Assembly (NCBI GenBank): GCA_026419785.1
Contig: JAODTK010005595.1
Location: 248,001 to 312,000 of the forward strand
Reading direction: 5' to 3'
Length of the DNA: 64,000 nucleotides
DNA from: Sclerodactyla briareus
Taxonomy: Eukaryota; Echinodermata; Holothuroidea; Dendrochirotida; Sclerodactylidae
In this document: positions 50,395 through 58,084 of the stretch, piece after piece
How positions within the stretch are numbered: position 1 is the stretch's first letter
How the letters are laid out: each line of letters starts with the position of its first letter
Made by a program: the position numbers and the translations under genes
Notes under the pieces: generated by a model
Databases searched by the model: none
Told to the model about the DNA's origin: nothing
Seen by the model: the letters and a program-made list of their open reading frames with translations, nothing else

Positions 50395-53300
50395 TGCAAA
50401 ACATTGCAGTACATGTAATCCTTTCAAGTGGGTTCTTGAATGCTAGTCTGGTCTGTCAGTAAGTGGTTGTATTGTCACGTGTTCAGGTATTTTTAACTAT
50501 ATCAATTTGAGATTAGATGAGGGGAGATTTTCTCATAGGTGGATAACATCAGGACCTGGAGGCATGGCACTGACAAAACTCACTTTCAATTTATTGTGAC
50601 TCCATTTTGACATTCTCCAAGTTTTGTTGAAATCTGACCAGGTTAAAAATTTATTTGTAAAAGGATGGACAGACGGACATAGACACATACATGACAGAAT
50701 GACCAACGACTTTCTCCTTAAACAACTTGAGACAACTCACAACAAACAATCAGAGTTTCAATGCTGGAAGTAGAACTATCTAAAATATACTGTCGCAATA
50801 TTGCCTGGCTATCTCAAATTCGCGAACATGATATTTTCTTGAAATCCTGTGCTGATGCTTGAATTCCATGCTTACAAGACATTTTTGCTGATTCTCTCTC
50901 CCGGCTTTACCTGAAGGTCATTAGATGACATTCCTTGAGTCAATTGACAATCATTGAAACTACCCCTATATTGTATGTTATATTCTTTGTTCAGAGGATC
51001 CACATGAACTTATTGGCAGACTATTGTATTATGTCACCATTTTGTAAGGTCAGATTTCTATTTAAACAGTCCGATAAAAAAACTGGCTGGCTAGTTTGGC
51101 CTTGGCTTGCGATTATTCGGGAATTTGCAGTGGTCTAGTTTTCTTCATAAGAGTCTTATTTGTGTACTCAGTTCAGCAGAACATAAAGAGCCTGGGTAGA
51201 TTATAATATAATCTAAAGAAAAAGGTGATGGAATAGAATATTTTTAGACGTTAAAATTTTTCCGTTATTTAGCAGCTCCTCACCTCTCTTTTCTTAGCCT
51301 CATTCTGATGGTACTTGGGGAAGAGTGAAGCAAAGAGATTGCCACAACAACAGGCCACATGTACAGGGCCCTCCTTGCCAAGCTGAGCCCTGAAGACACG
51401 GCAAGGACCATCGTGATGGACTTGGTGATCAGAGTCCATGCGCTGAAGTAGCCTCTGATGATAAAACCACTAACGGATGGTTTTGATTCACGGAAGATAA
51501 ATTAGGCTGAATCGTGCAATCGAAGCGATGTGGAACTTCAAACTCAGACTGATATTGTCAATCGCAAAGATTAAATTCAAAACTCAGACTGATATTGTTA
51601 ATCTGCAGAGTTAAATTCAAACTCAGGCTGATATTGTCAATCTGCAGAGATAAATTCAAATGGCTGATATTGTCAATCTTGACAGAGTAAATTCAAATAG
51701 GCTGATATGTGTCAAATGTGGAGAAAAATTCAAACTCAGGCTGATATTGTCAGTCTGCAGAGATGAATTCAAACACAGGCTGATATTGTCAATCGCAGAG
51801 ATAAATTCAAACGTCAGGCTTGATATGGTAAGCGGAAGGGATAAATCAAACTCAGGCTGATATTTTAATCTGCAGGATAAATTCAAACTCAGGCTGATAT
51901 TGTCAGTCTGCAGAGATGAATTCAAACTTAGGCTGATATGTTAATCTGCAGGGATAAATTCAAATCAAGCTGATATTGTTGATGAAGAGATTAAATCAAA
52001 CAGGCTTTGATATTGTCAATCTGTGGAGATAAATTCAAACGAAGGCTATATTGTATCTGCGGAGATAAATTAAAACTCAGGCTGATATTGTTAATCTGCA
52101 GGGATAAATTCAAACTCAGCAGATATTGTCAATATGTGGAGAAAAATTCAAACTTAGGATTGATATTGGTAATCTGCATGAATAAATTCAAACTTAGGCT
52201 GATATTGGTAATCTGCAGAGATAAAGTCAAACTCAGGCTGATATTGTCAATCTGCCCGAAGATAAATTCAAAATCAGGATCGATATGTTAATCTGCACAG
52301 AGATAAATTCAAACTAAGGCTGATCATGTTCAATCTGCAGAGATAAATTCAAACTCAGCTGTATTGTCAATCTGCAGAGGATAAATTCAAACCAGGCTGA
52401 TATGTTAATCTGCAGAGTTAAATTCAAACTCAGGCTGATATTGTCAGTCTGCAGAGATGAATTCAAACTCAGGACGATCTGTCAATTCGCAGAGAAAATT
52501 CAAACTCAGGCTGATATTGTCACTGCGGAGATGAATTCAAACTTATGATGATAGTGTTAATCTGCAGGGAGAATTCAAATCAGGCGGATACTTGTTAATC
52601 TGCAGAGTTAAATTCAAACTCAGGCTGATATTGTCAATCTCGAAGATAAATTCAAACTCAGGTTGATATTGTTAATCTGCAAAGATGATTCAAACTTAGG
52701 CTGGTATTGTTAATCGGACAGGGATAAATTCAATCAAGTGGATATTGTTGAGCTGACAGAGATAAATTCAAATCAGGCTGATATTGTCAATCTGTGGAGA
52801 TACATTCAACTAAGGCTGATATTGTTAATCGCGGAGATAAATTCACACTCAGCTGATTTGTTTAATCTGTCAGTGGATCAATTCAACTAGGCTATTTGGT
52901 CAAATCTGTGGAGAAAAATTCAAACAGGGCTGATATTGTTACTCTGCAGATATAAATTCAAACTTAGGCGATTTGGTATCTGCAGAGATTAATTCAACTC
53001 AGGCGATATGGTCATCTGCAGGATAAATTCAAAACTCAGAAGGCTGATATGTGTTAATCTGCAGAGTTAAATTCAAACTCAGGCTGATCTTGTCAATCTG
53101 CAGAGATAAATCAACTCAGGCTGGATATTGTTAATCTGCAGAGTTAAATTCAAACTCAGGCTGATATTGTCAATCTGCATAGAAATTCAAACTCAGGCTG
53201 ATATTGTCAATCTGCAGAGATACTGCCACTCAGGCATATTTCACTCTGCAGAGAATAAGATTCATCAACTCAAGGCGATATTGTCAATCTGCGAGATGAT

Positions 53301-56300
53301 TTCCAACTTAGGCTGATATTGTATCTGCAGGGATAAATTCAAACTCAGGCTGATATTGTTAATCCTTTCAGGGATAATTCAAACTCAGGCTGATCTTGCA
53401 CATCTGCGAAGTATGAATTCAAACTCAGGCTGATATTGTTAATCTGCGGGGATAAATTCAAACTCAGGCTGATCTTGTTTAATCTTGCGGGGGATAACTT
53501 CCAAACTCGAGGCTGAGATTTGTCCAATCTGTTGGAGATAAATGTAAACTAAGGCCGATATGTTAATCTGCAGAGTTAAATTCAAACTCAGGCTGATATT
53601 GTCAGTCTGCAGAGATGAATTCAAACTTCAACTTCATATTGTCATCTGCGAGAAATTCAAACTAGGCCTGATTTGTTAATCTCAGAGATAATTCAAACTT
53701 AGGAGGCTGATATTGGTACTCTGCAGAGAACCTATCAAACTCAGGCCTGTATTGTCAATCATGCAGAGATCACTTCAAACTCAAGGCTGATTTGCTCAAT
53801 CTGCGAGATAAATTCAAACTCAGGCTGATATTGTCAGTCTGCAGAGATGAATTCAAACTCATGCCCCCCTCTATTGCATCTGCAGAGTTAAATTCAAACT
53901 CAGGCTGATATTGTCAGTCTGCAGGGATGAATTCAAACTCAGGCTGATATTGTAAATCTGCATGGATCAATCAAACTCGGCTGATAATTGTCATCTGGGG
54001 AGATAAATTCCACACTAAGCGATATTGTTAATCTGCAGAGTTAAATTCAAACTCAGGCTGATATTGTTAATGTGCAGAGATAAATAGCGACTCAGGCTGA
54101 TATTGTCAATCTGTGGAGAAAAATTAAAACTTAGACATGATAATTGTTTAATATCTGCAAGATAAATTCAACTTGGCTATATTTGGTAAATCTGCAGAGT
54201 TAAATTCAAACTCAGGCTGATATTTGTCATCCTTCCGATATAAATTCAAACTCAGGCTGATATTGTCAATCTGCAGAGATAAATTCGAACTCAGGCTGAT
54301 ATTGTCAGTCTGCAGAGATGAATTCAACAACTCCTCTGATTATTGTCAATCTGCAGGATAAATTCAAATCAGGCTGAATAATTCAATCTGCGGAGATGGA
54401 AATATCAAACTTAGCTATATTGTTATTCTGGCGAGATAATTGAACTCGGGTTGATAATTGTTAATCTGCAGAGTTAAATTCAAACTCAGGCTGATATTGT
54501 TAATCTGCAGAGATGGATTCAAACTCGGGCTGATATTGGTCAAATTTTCCATGATGGTGGGGATCAGTGAAATCTATGGAAAGGGCTTGTATGAGCAATT
54601 GAAAATGTACATTGGTTCAATTTAACTAGCGATGACACTATTCCGGTAACTATTACAAGTGGGAGAGCAGAAATTGGTTATTTTTTCCAACTAAACCAAA
54701 CTGAACAATCCCAAATGACATCTAGTCCCAGTTTTCTAACCACTCTGGATACCCCTCCAGTACTTGGTGTAAGTTGGTGATCATCATGATCAAATTTATT
54801 TACGATTCAAACAAGGTAGATGAGGAGAACTTTGAATCAAGGGTGGACAGATAGGCCAATGAATGACGCTGAGATAAAAATCCAAAAACCACAAAACAAT
54901 CTTCCAATGACAGGATTAAATCATTTCCAAAATACTGACAGCAACTCCCTTAAGAATTGCCGCTTTTTATTTTGACCGACACAATACACGTAACTATATA
55001 TTACAATAGAACCATGGAATAACTCTCGAGTGGTACCCGAGGTAAATACCTGAATGGAAAATGTTCGATCGGAGGGTCAGTGTCTTTGTGTCAAACTGGA
55101 CAAGAATGATCTGAAGAGCTTCTCAGTCAAATCTCATGATGGAACATGATTCAAGTGGGATGCTGTTTGCCCAGGACGCAGTAACCGGGGAGGGTGTCTT
55201 ACTGTGTAGCGATCCAGAAATATATGTAGCCTATACATTGTTGTTCAAGCCATACCTCGGGCGTCCTGAGCCACAAGCGTACGGTGCAAATGCCATCACA
55301 TAGAGTACGGCAAGGGTGCCATCAGCACGGACAGCAGTACAAAGCACACATAGTTGATGATGTAGCTGCCAGCGTTGACAGGGCGGTACCGCATATTCTA
55401 GGCCCACGTGACCAGTCGTCGCAGCCTCCTCCCCAAAGGCTGTGTTGTTCTGGGACCAGCAGCATTCCTCCTGGTTCAGCCAGAAGAACTTGGACAGATC
55501 CCTAGCTGAGTCACTCATCCAGCTGGACTCCAAGGTCTATTATACCTGCACAGAGACCTACAGAGGGAAAACATCACCATTCTATTTGATGCAAGCTTTG
55601 TACTAGATCCAAAACCAACCAGAAAGCCAAAAGGTCATAAATTTTCAAGTACCACTCAGACCAAGCATGCAAATTCATTATTTGAAAATTTCCGAATTTT
55701 GGCCTTGTGATCGGGTGACCTCTGAACATGACCCAAAACAACAAACCCGAAAACATATACTAGATCAGGACTACCAAACTTCTAGTGGATGAAAAGAGGG
55801 CTTTGAAATATAGCAAACTCATGAAGGACAGAGATGTTGTCTACCATGGACATTGTAGCGTCACACATTCAGAAAAGAGGGCATTATAATTTTCAGGGAG
55901 GACATGCCATGATATAAGTGAGACGGCCCCCCCGAGAAGAAAAGTTACCCTGGCGAGTATGAGCTTCATCAATCAAGATGGGTTGAAGTTATCAAAGAAA
56001 GTACCACACACACACACAGTAAGATGACATGAATTCCTCAATGGAAAAAAAAAGGTAATTTGCTCTCACCCATTTACATCCATTTGTATTCTCCCCTTGG
56101 TTTTCTCCAATCCGGATATTCTTGGAAGGACAATAGTAGTTTCACTAATACGACATTCACCTTCCCATTTGCCTGCTAGTTAAGTTGACTGCCTAATAAT
56201 AGATTAGGACTATTTGGTTCACATGCAACTCTTACTCTCCGTCCTATCTTCCGACCCTCTCCTCTGGAAAACCTCCCGAGAGGTTAAAGCTGCTCCATCT

Positions 56301-57976
56301 GTCACCGCATTCAAAATAAGGTAAAGAATACACATGTACTATTGTTGTACATGTGTGTGGTTTTACTTACCTGTTCTTGTTGGGGGTGCGGGCGGAGAGG
56401 GGGGGGGGGGGAGTCAAGCGCAAGAGACTTAATTGTGAATGCGCTTTACAAGAACGGTATTATTATTCTGCATCTGTCGACTAACAGAAACTGGTACGGC
56501 TTTCTTAGAGCACCAAGCAGACCTTGCAAGTAACTGTGAAAAATGTTAAATCACCCGGAGCTAACCCAACCAGTGATATGACAAAGCACCCGCAAAACAC
56601 TGGACAGGCCTGAGTGGGCCTGGTAGGGGAAGCCCTCCTCCTTTTCAGGATTCCTTAGTTGGTGCTGTATTCTGTGTGTCTCGGACCAACGATCGTGTGG
56701 AAGTATCGAGTGGAGAGAGAATTGAGTGCAGGTAGTTATCGCTGAAGGGATCCCCAGTTCCAGAGCTCTCTGAATGTAAATACGGGAGAAATGTGAGAGA
56801 ACACCACAAGTTGACTAGTATGCAGGTGTATGCAAATGATTGAATATCGTCAAGTAAATAGATTAAAAAATAGATGGCATAAAAATCGAGCCTTTGTCCA
56901 GAAATAATTGAATTACAAAGTATGTTAGGTTGGGATCTCCTAAAGCACAGCAGCCATGGTACAAATGAAAGGGTGTTATGGTCACCCTTCCCCCCACCCA
57001 AGGAGGTCCATTATTCGATATCGTTCAGACCTCCTAAATCTTTTTTTGCCTGTTATGATCAGAGCAGAGGAGATTAGTGAACGGGATCATGTCCTCAATC
57101 AGATATCAAACTGGATCTCATGCTATCGAGACATCTGGTCAGGTAATATTTATGTCCAAACGAAACAACCCATGTATCTCATTTGTCTGCCTACATGGCC
57201 CTTCCCTTTTCCCTCTGATTTGAATAGAGCCCTCAACAGCAACTTGTGCAGCACTGGTTTTTGGTCCCATTGCTGCTCTCCAACCATCTTGCACAGCACG
57301 TAGTTGTGAATTTCAGATTTCTTGATCTTGCAATGGTATGACAGACATGGTATCAAACTAGAGACTGCTGTGAGTCACAATGCTCTGCAACTCTTGCAAT
57401 TGACAATTGTACGATGCATTCTCTTCCCTATACCCGGGACTTTCCAAAGGTGAGTCACACAGTTCTTATCTTTTTCAACTCACCTCTCAGTTTAATAATC
57501 ATGATGACTTAACAAATTCAACAACAGTCAATGCTCATACTGGCTCCCTGAATTGGTAAATTGACTGCAATGTACAAAATTTGGCAGCACTAAAAATGTA
57601 CATGTACGTCCCTGCTCACCACTGAGCCAGAATTTTCATTTCCTATCACTTTAAACATGAGCGGTATGAAATGACGCACCACGGTCTGCTTTTCATTTGT
57701 GATTGGACATCTAGGGAAGTGATGCACCTCTGAGTGCACTCTTGATTTTACGATGACGATTGAGGGTGCATCATGCAATTAACAAGTGCATAACATGGCA
57801 TGAATGCCCCATAAACCTCAAAAATATTAGATCCTATTAGACAGCTCTAACCCTGAATGAGAATATCACTCTTTACCTCCCCAGGATTGTTTTCGTTTCC
57901 ATTTAGCAATTCCAAAGGTGGACATGTCCAGTAACTGGTCGTCCTCCCCATCGCTTGGTGATTTCCTCCCATCCAT
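25616..57976 (-). CDS. CLC-3/4/5-type chloride/proton exchanger gene (18 exon pieces)
   Basis: Split gene for an intracellular CLC family 2Cl-/H+ exchanger, a protein of endosomal and lysosomal membranes in known animals. The exon order follows the protein: acidic N-terminus, DFHTIDW-like segment, WMSD...NQEECCW segment, FAPYACGSG filter, GKEGP with the gating glutamate, [14 protein letters not shown] with the proton glutamate, [53 protein letters not shown], then two CBS domains ending in KKDVL...PESMLF. Splice phases agree across exons 9-17, which supports one real gene structure. Both acidic residues typical of exchangers are present, so a proton-coupled transporter is expected rather than a plain channel. 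At least ten exons need one or more single-base corrections. The membrane segment between DFHTIDW and exon 3 (DAWSGWL in relatives) was not found. I cannot tell CLCN3, 4 and 5 apart; one invertebrate gene usually corresponds to all three. Confidence 0.92.
26590..26805 (+). repeat. Uninterrupted copy of the 2.7-kb dispersed repeat (empty site)
   Basis: Same family as 2,660-2,798 plus 3,904-3,975, without the hAT-like element. The single target sequence is TTCACAT at 26,745-26,751. It lies in the last CLC intron. Confidence 0.75.
27360..27640. repeat. Diverged tandem pair of a dispersed ATTATGCAAATT repeat
   Basis: ACCCATCTACCAAGTATTGT...AAAATTGCATAATTATGCAA recurs as CCACATCCACCAAGTTTCGG...AAAATTGCATAAATGATGCA about 125 bp later. 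Similar sequence is at 36,700-36,890. Confidence 0.6.
28045..28139 (-). CDS. CLC exchanger, exon 17 (CBS2)
   Basis: After TTTTTCACAG it reads [32 protein letters not shown], ending GG|GTAAGC. It is nearly identical to the CBS2 block FRKLGLRQCLVTHNG of the family. The frame is intact. Confidence 0.95.
28780..28955 (-). mobile_element. tRNA-headed SINE fragment
   Basis: The minus strand starts GTGGTTAGCTCAGCTGATAG, a clear tRNA-like A box, and shares its body with 23,690-23,835. A G tract of 12 bases lies at its edge (28,762-28,774). Confidence 0.6.
29020..29728 (-). repeat. Decayed tandem copies of CLC exon 16 and its intron start
   Basis: Plus-strand blocks such as GGCATATCACTGGTGAGGAA, ACCCTGGATTGACTCACAGC and CATACCTGATCTACAACATA, all from exon 16 and its donor, recur near 29,640-29,720, 29,520-29,640, 29,255-29,320 and 29,030-29,150. 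Similarity falls with distance from the exon. Spacing is irregular, roughly 100-300 bp. Confidence 0.8.
29729..29850 (-). CDS. CLC exchanger, exon 16 (between CBS1 and CBS2)
   Basis: After CATAG it reads [46 protein letters not shown]. The frame is intact. It matches the linker from the IE.ARK helix of CBS1 through the proline-rich loop to the LR.ILD start of CBS2. Decayed tandem copies of this exon and its donor region lie just downstream (29,020-29,728). Confidence 0.9.
30340..30585 (+). mobile_element. tRNA-derived SINE, family B
   Basis: Head GGTAGAGCATTGG, core CTCGCTGGGCGCTCAGCG, then CACCCCCACATCAAGGTACC and GTGTACCTGGTGAAGGAT. Inserted in the CLC intron below exon 15. Confidence 0.75.
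30958..31064 (-). CDS. CLC exchanger, exon 15 (CBS1)
   Basis: After TTGCAG it reads [25 protein letters not shown], then after a one-base gap [11 protein letters not shown], ending CTGA|GTATGT. It matches [20 protein letters not shown]. Restoring the missing base gives the phase 1 end needed to join exon 16. Confidence 0.92.
31600..31850 (-). mobile_element. tRNA-derived SINE, family A (reversed, head decayed)
   Basis: CTTTCTCAGAACCTGTTCAA, CATTGCAAATATCCTGTAAC and CCAAGACCTCGCCCATCGCA match the reversed 33.9- and 42.2-kb copies. It lies 50 bp below CLC exon 14. Confidence 0.7.
31900..31958 (-). CDS. CLC exchanger, exon 14 (CBS1)
   Basis: After TTTCAG it reads [19 protein letters not shown], ending G|GTGAGG. 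It matches the LAVLTQDNMTVDDIE block of CBS1 in CLC-3/4/5. The frame is intact and the phases fit on both sides. Confidence 0.92.
32160..33147. other. CLC intron 13, no further feature
   Basis: A 122-residue open frame on the plus strand (32,799-33,167) overlaps exon 13 on the other strand and shows only hydrophobic low-complexity runs, so I do not call it. Confidence 0.4.
33148..33243 (-). CDS. CLC exchanger, exon 13 (NDYPFLD linker, start of CBS1)
   Basis: After CTCAG it reads [32 protein letters not shown], ending AG|GTAAGA. The frame is intact. It is the cytosolic linker after the last helix and the start of the first CBS domain. Confidence 0.93.
33908..34190 (+). mobile_element. tRNA-derived SINE, family A
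   Basis: The head has a pol III B box GGGTTCGAGTTCC at 33,969-33,981, then a body with CCTAGATGGCTGTACTTGCA and AAGGTCTTGGTCACTCC. It is shared with 58,085-58,380 (same strand), 42,243-42,540 and 31,600-31,850 (reversed). Confidence 0.8.
34366..34480 (-). CDS. CLC exchanger, exon 12 (FELTGG segment)
   Basis: The frame is intact: [38 protein letters not shown], ending AT|GTATCC. It is nearly identical to the family block except that SKWVGDAF has Gly for Trp. The phase 2 join to exon 13 makes GGIYDGQ. Confidence 0.95.
35385..35501 (-). CDS. CLC exchanger, exon 11 ([10 protein letters not shown] segment)
   Basis: After TTTTCAG it reads [29 protein letters not shown], then with missing bases LGG.TRMT, ending ACTG|GTGAGC. 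About five bases are missing in the AAACLGGV stretch. Adding them restores the phase 1 join to exon 12. Confidence 0.9.
36700..36890. repeat. Dispersed ATTATGCA repeat
   Basis: TCATCAAGTTTTGTTTAAAT...CATGAATTATGCAGATTTAA and TGCATGAATTATGCAATTTG form a diverged pair like 27,360-27,640. In a CLC intron. Confidence 0.5.
37079..37338. mobile_element. MITE-like element with 20-bp terminal inverted repeats
   Basis: Start GCGTTTTAGTGGACTGTTAG and inverted end GCGTTTCAGTCGTCTGTTAG share 17 of 20 bases. The 260-bp body holds an (AT)n tract and no coding sequence. No clear target duplication is seen. It sits 115 bp upstream of the donor-side end of CLC exon 10, in its downstream intron. Confidence 0.65.
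37149..37166. repeat. AT dinucleotide microsatellite
   Basis: ATATATATATATATATTT inside the MITE-like element at 37,079-37,338. Confidence 0.75.
37453..37538 (-). CDS. CLC exchanger, exon 10 (GLFIP helix)
   Basis: The frame is intact. It reads [20 protein letters not shown] and GVIMEQIA, then two bases before TT|GTGAGT. GLFIP is part of the family's anion-binding site. It joins exon 9 in phase 0 and exon 11 in phase 2, forming the Phe of EQIAF. Confidence 0.93.
38964..39106 (-). CDS. CLC exchanger, exon 9 (TIFTFGIK helix)
   Basis: Starts after CACAG with [15 protein letters not shown], continues with a short alanine-rich loop and [13 protein letters not shown], then in another frame [11 protein letters not shown] before AAG|GTCAGA. 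One base is missing in the lysine codon between the two blocks. The match to family sequence ALIFK..(M/T)VFTFGIK is close. Confidence 0.88.
39456..40436. mobile_element. hAT-like non-autonomous DNA transposon
   Basis: The ends are TAGGGCTGGACAG and, inverted, TAGGGGTGTGATTTTC. Flanks ATCAGGAC (39,448) and ATCAGGCC (40,437) are an 8-bp target duplication with one change. Subterminal GC-rich hairpins built of CCCGGG and GGACCCG occur at both ends. No transposase is seen. It lies in the CLC intron between exons 8 and 9. Confidence 0.85.
41830..42057 (-). mobile_element. SINE family B, 3' half (reversed)
   Basis: GAGGATCGAACCTATTCAAG, ATGCAGACCTGGACACTGCA and GGTACCTTAATGTGGGGTGG match the 58.7-kb copy in the same orientation. 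Confidence 0.7.
42243..42540 (-). mobile_element. tRNA-derived SINE, family A (reversed)
   Basis: The B box GGGTTCGAATTCC lies on the minus strand at 42,470-42,482, with an A-box-like TAGTAGAGCGG nearby and a CTTTGCATG anticodon-loop-like stretch. The body matches the 33.9-kb copy in reverse. It ends about 100 bp from CLC exon 8. Confidence 0.8.
42640..42764 (-). CDS. CLC exchanger, exon 8 (NPYT and FQECGP segment)
   Basis: After AAAG it reads [11 protein letters not shown], then [20 protein letters not shown] and EDDTDL, ending at G|GTAAGT. This matches VIIVAAITAVIAFPNPYTR...LIKELF.DCGP in the family. Three single-base indels are needed to join the blocks. Confidence 0.83.
43235..43400 (-). 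repeat. Dispersed repeat shared with 4,085-4,225 (reversed)
   Basis: The minus strand has CACTATGGGCCAGAATAATG, GAAGGATTTGCCCTTTCGGC and AGTCATGTAGCT. Same family as 4.1 kb, opposite orientation. Confidence 0.7.
43849..44095. repeat. Tandem repeat, about 67-bp unit, nearly four copies
   Basis: CATGAGTAGGCATTCATTGT followed by CCAAGATCGTGACTGGTTGA recurs at about 43,862, 43,926, 43,990 and 44,056, with small indels. Confidence 0.85.
44130..44200 (-). mobile_element. SINE family B tail fragment (reversed)
   Basis: CCAAGGCCAGCAAGATGTAG and ACCTGGAAACT match the family B tail. Confidence 0.5.
45110..45192 (+). other. tRNA-like sequence, probably a SINE head or tRNA pseudogene
   Basis: GAATTAGCTAAGTTGGTAAG resembles an A box region and CAAGTTCAAACCCC a B box at the right distance. 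Arms do not fold into a full cloverleaf by eye, so it is not called as a functional tRNA. Confidence 0.4.
45789..45876 (-). CDS. CLC exchanger, exon 7 (YGAFFIK segment)
   Basis: Reads [13 protein letters not shown], then a frame-shifted basic stretch (YRRTQ), and ends in RHPVME before the donor GAG|GTAGGA. It matches the LWGAFFIR...YPVLE stretch of CLC-3/4/5. At least one single-base change lies between the two blocks. Confidence 0.83.
46030..46545. repeat. Diverged tandem duplication, about 250 bp
   Basis: GCCGCGTCAGAGCGACGCAAGC at 46,273 and ACCGCGTCAGAGACAGTCAGC at 46,523 lie in similar contexts (CAAAATCCA before, TTTTCA later, then a TGTGCA.A block). It lies in the CLC intron between exons 6 and 7. 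Confidence 0.5.
47553..47743 (-). CDS. CLC exchanger, exon 6 (LWRSFF to YVEY segment)
   Basis: After CAG the exon reads VSY, then [39 protein letters not shown] and PFTI before the donor GGGG|GTGAGG. It continues directly from the EE of exon 5, which proves that the GTAAGC at 50,143 is a real splice donor. It contains an in-frame TAA in the VSYYF segment and three single-base gaps. Confidence 0.87.
47744..49025. other. CLC intron 5, part beyond the minisatellite
   Basis: Unique-looking sequence between the distal end of the exon-derived array and exon 6. No coding block seen. Confidence 0.4.
49026..50143 (-). repeat. Exon-derived minisatellite, about 18 copies of a 58-62 bp unit
   Basis: Head-to-tail array starting at the donor of CLC exon 5. 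On the minus strand each unit is GTGTCCGTGGCC, then a GGTGCCCCCATTGGAGGAG-like stretch, then AGCTCTTGGTTCAGCTGCAG. The first two parts are the [11 protein letters not shown] coding end of exon 5, with about 18 nt of VLFSL lost. The last part is the start of the intron. Proximal copies (49,900-50,140) keep GTGTCCGTGGCC. Distal copies read GATATCCGTGGTCC and gain TAT before AAGCTC. Copies around 49,745 show the proximal type interspersed among distal ones. Confidence 0.93.
50144..50251 (-). CDS. CLC exchanger, exon 5 (proton-glutamate helix), parent of the minisatellite
   Basis: Begins after CAG with ILSAASA, continues into a tryptophan-arginine-polyglycine insertion, then reads [18 protein letters not shown] and ends exactly at GAG|GTAAGC. 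EE at the end contains the internal proton glutamate known from bacterial and mammalian exchangers. The previous exon ends in KKRE and the next starts with VSY, so the flanks fit the family without gap. At 108 nt (36 codons, phase 0 to 0) it is 27 nt longer than expected because of the poly-G insertion at 50,206-50,231. Its last part is the source of the 18-copy array that follows directly. Confidence 0.88.
50206..50231 (-). repeat. Poly-G (plus-strand poly-C) insertion inside CLC exon 5
   Basis: A run of 21 C on the plus strand with short flanks splits the conserved [10 protein letters not shown] helix. Together with one extra T next to it, it adds 27 nt, so the frame is kept ([11 protein letters not shown] replaces the usual AAG). 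It could be a real microsatellite insertion or an assembly fault. Confidence 0.8.
50346..50394. repeat. 49-base poly-C homopolymer
   Basis: An uninterrupted run of 49 C in the intron just upstream of CLC exon 5, about 120 bp from the poly-C inside the exon. Confidence 0.9.
50395..51283. other. CLC intron 4, unique-looking sequence
   Basis: No gene or clear repeat unit is seen. Near 50,600-50,700 a CCAAGTTTTGTTGAAATCTG stretch and a GGATGGACAGACGGACA stretch resemble dispersed repeats common in invertebrate genomes. Confidence 0.4.
51284..51487 (-). CDS. CLC exchanger, exon 4 (GKEGP gating glutamate)
   Basis: Reads [56 protein letters not shown] and then the donor GAG|GTGAGG. This is the helix pair holding the external gating glutamate (the E of GKEGP), the residue that separates transporter-type behaviour in this family. 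One base is inserted near the start (CCGTTAG) and one G is missing before KEGP. One codon between P and VH, normally Leu, Phe or Thr, is absent. The acceptor reads GA rather than AG at the expected spot. Confidence 0.88.
51530..54535. repeat. 39-bp satellite array, about 75 copies, in the CLC intron
   Basis: The unit on the plus strand is a 39-bp sequence with GATAAATTCAAACTCAGGCT followed by GATATTGTCAATCTGCAGA. Many units differ by one-base deletions and a few substitutions. There are no spacers. The period is 13 codons, so short repeat-encoded reading frames appear by chance. It lies between exons 3 and 4. Confidence 0.95.
54536..55255. other. CLC intron 3, flank of the satellite
   Basis: Between the 39-bp satellite and exon 3. 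I see no coding block or repeat of note. Confidence 0.4.
55256..55545 (-). CDS. CLC exchanger, exon 3 (ECCW segment to GSG.P filter)
   Basis: After a CAG acceptor the exon reads [33 protein letters not shown], then a frame-shifted stretch with [15 protein letters not shown], then FAPYACGSG before the donor GAG|GTATGG. Each block matches CLC-3/4/5 in order. About four single-base changes (an extra C near 55,525, missing bases at the two tryptophans and near the alanine-leucine segment) are needed to read it through. The filter reads GSG-Arg-Pro where the family has GSGIP. Confidence 0.85.
56655..56710 (-). CDS. CLC exchanger, exon with DFHTIDW-like segment (limits unclear)
   Basis: The minus strand carries TTCCACACGATCG.TTGG.TCCGAGAC. 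With two single-base gaps filled this reads FHTIDWVRD, the hallmark cytosolic segment just before the first membrane helix in CLC-3/4/5. It lies in the expected place between the N-terminal exon and the first membrane exon. I could not fix either splice boundary, and the sequence after VRD does not match relatives. Confidence 0.45.
57877..57976 (-). CDS. CLC exchanger, probable first coding exon
   Basis: It opens with ATGGAT in a fair start context and reads [20 protein letters not shown], then a basic stretch, ending at GGAG|GTAAAG, a good splice donor. The acidic EDDQLLD cluster resembles the EDDNLLD cluster in the cytosolic N-terminus of vertebrate CLC-3/5. It lies upstream of all other exons on the same strand. 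The match is short, so this is a likely rather than a proven assignment. An alternative first exon further upstream is possible. Confidence 0.5.
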
Positions 57977-58084
57977 GGGGATGTGATCTGTTCATTGATT
58001 TGCACTATCCTGTTAAGAATTAACAATGCAGGACATGACTGGACGATGCATAACCCATTGTATTAACCCACACAAGTATCCAGG

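Noticed and set aside
50149..50427. Glycine-rich open frame
   Set aside because: Made by the two poly-C runs read on the minus strand.
51656..52291. Open frames in the 39-bp array encoding repeats such as [13 protein letters not shown]
   Set aside because: They follow from a period divisible by three and break at each indel; both strands are equally open.
51530..54535. CRISPR-like direct repeats of 39 bp
   Set aside because: Repeats are contiguous with no spacers and lie in a eukaryotic intron; this is a satellite.
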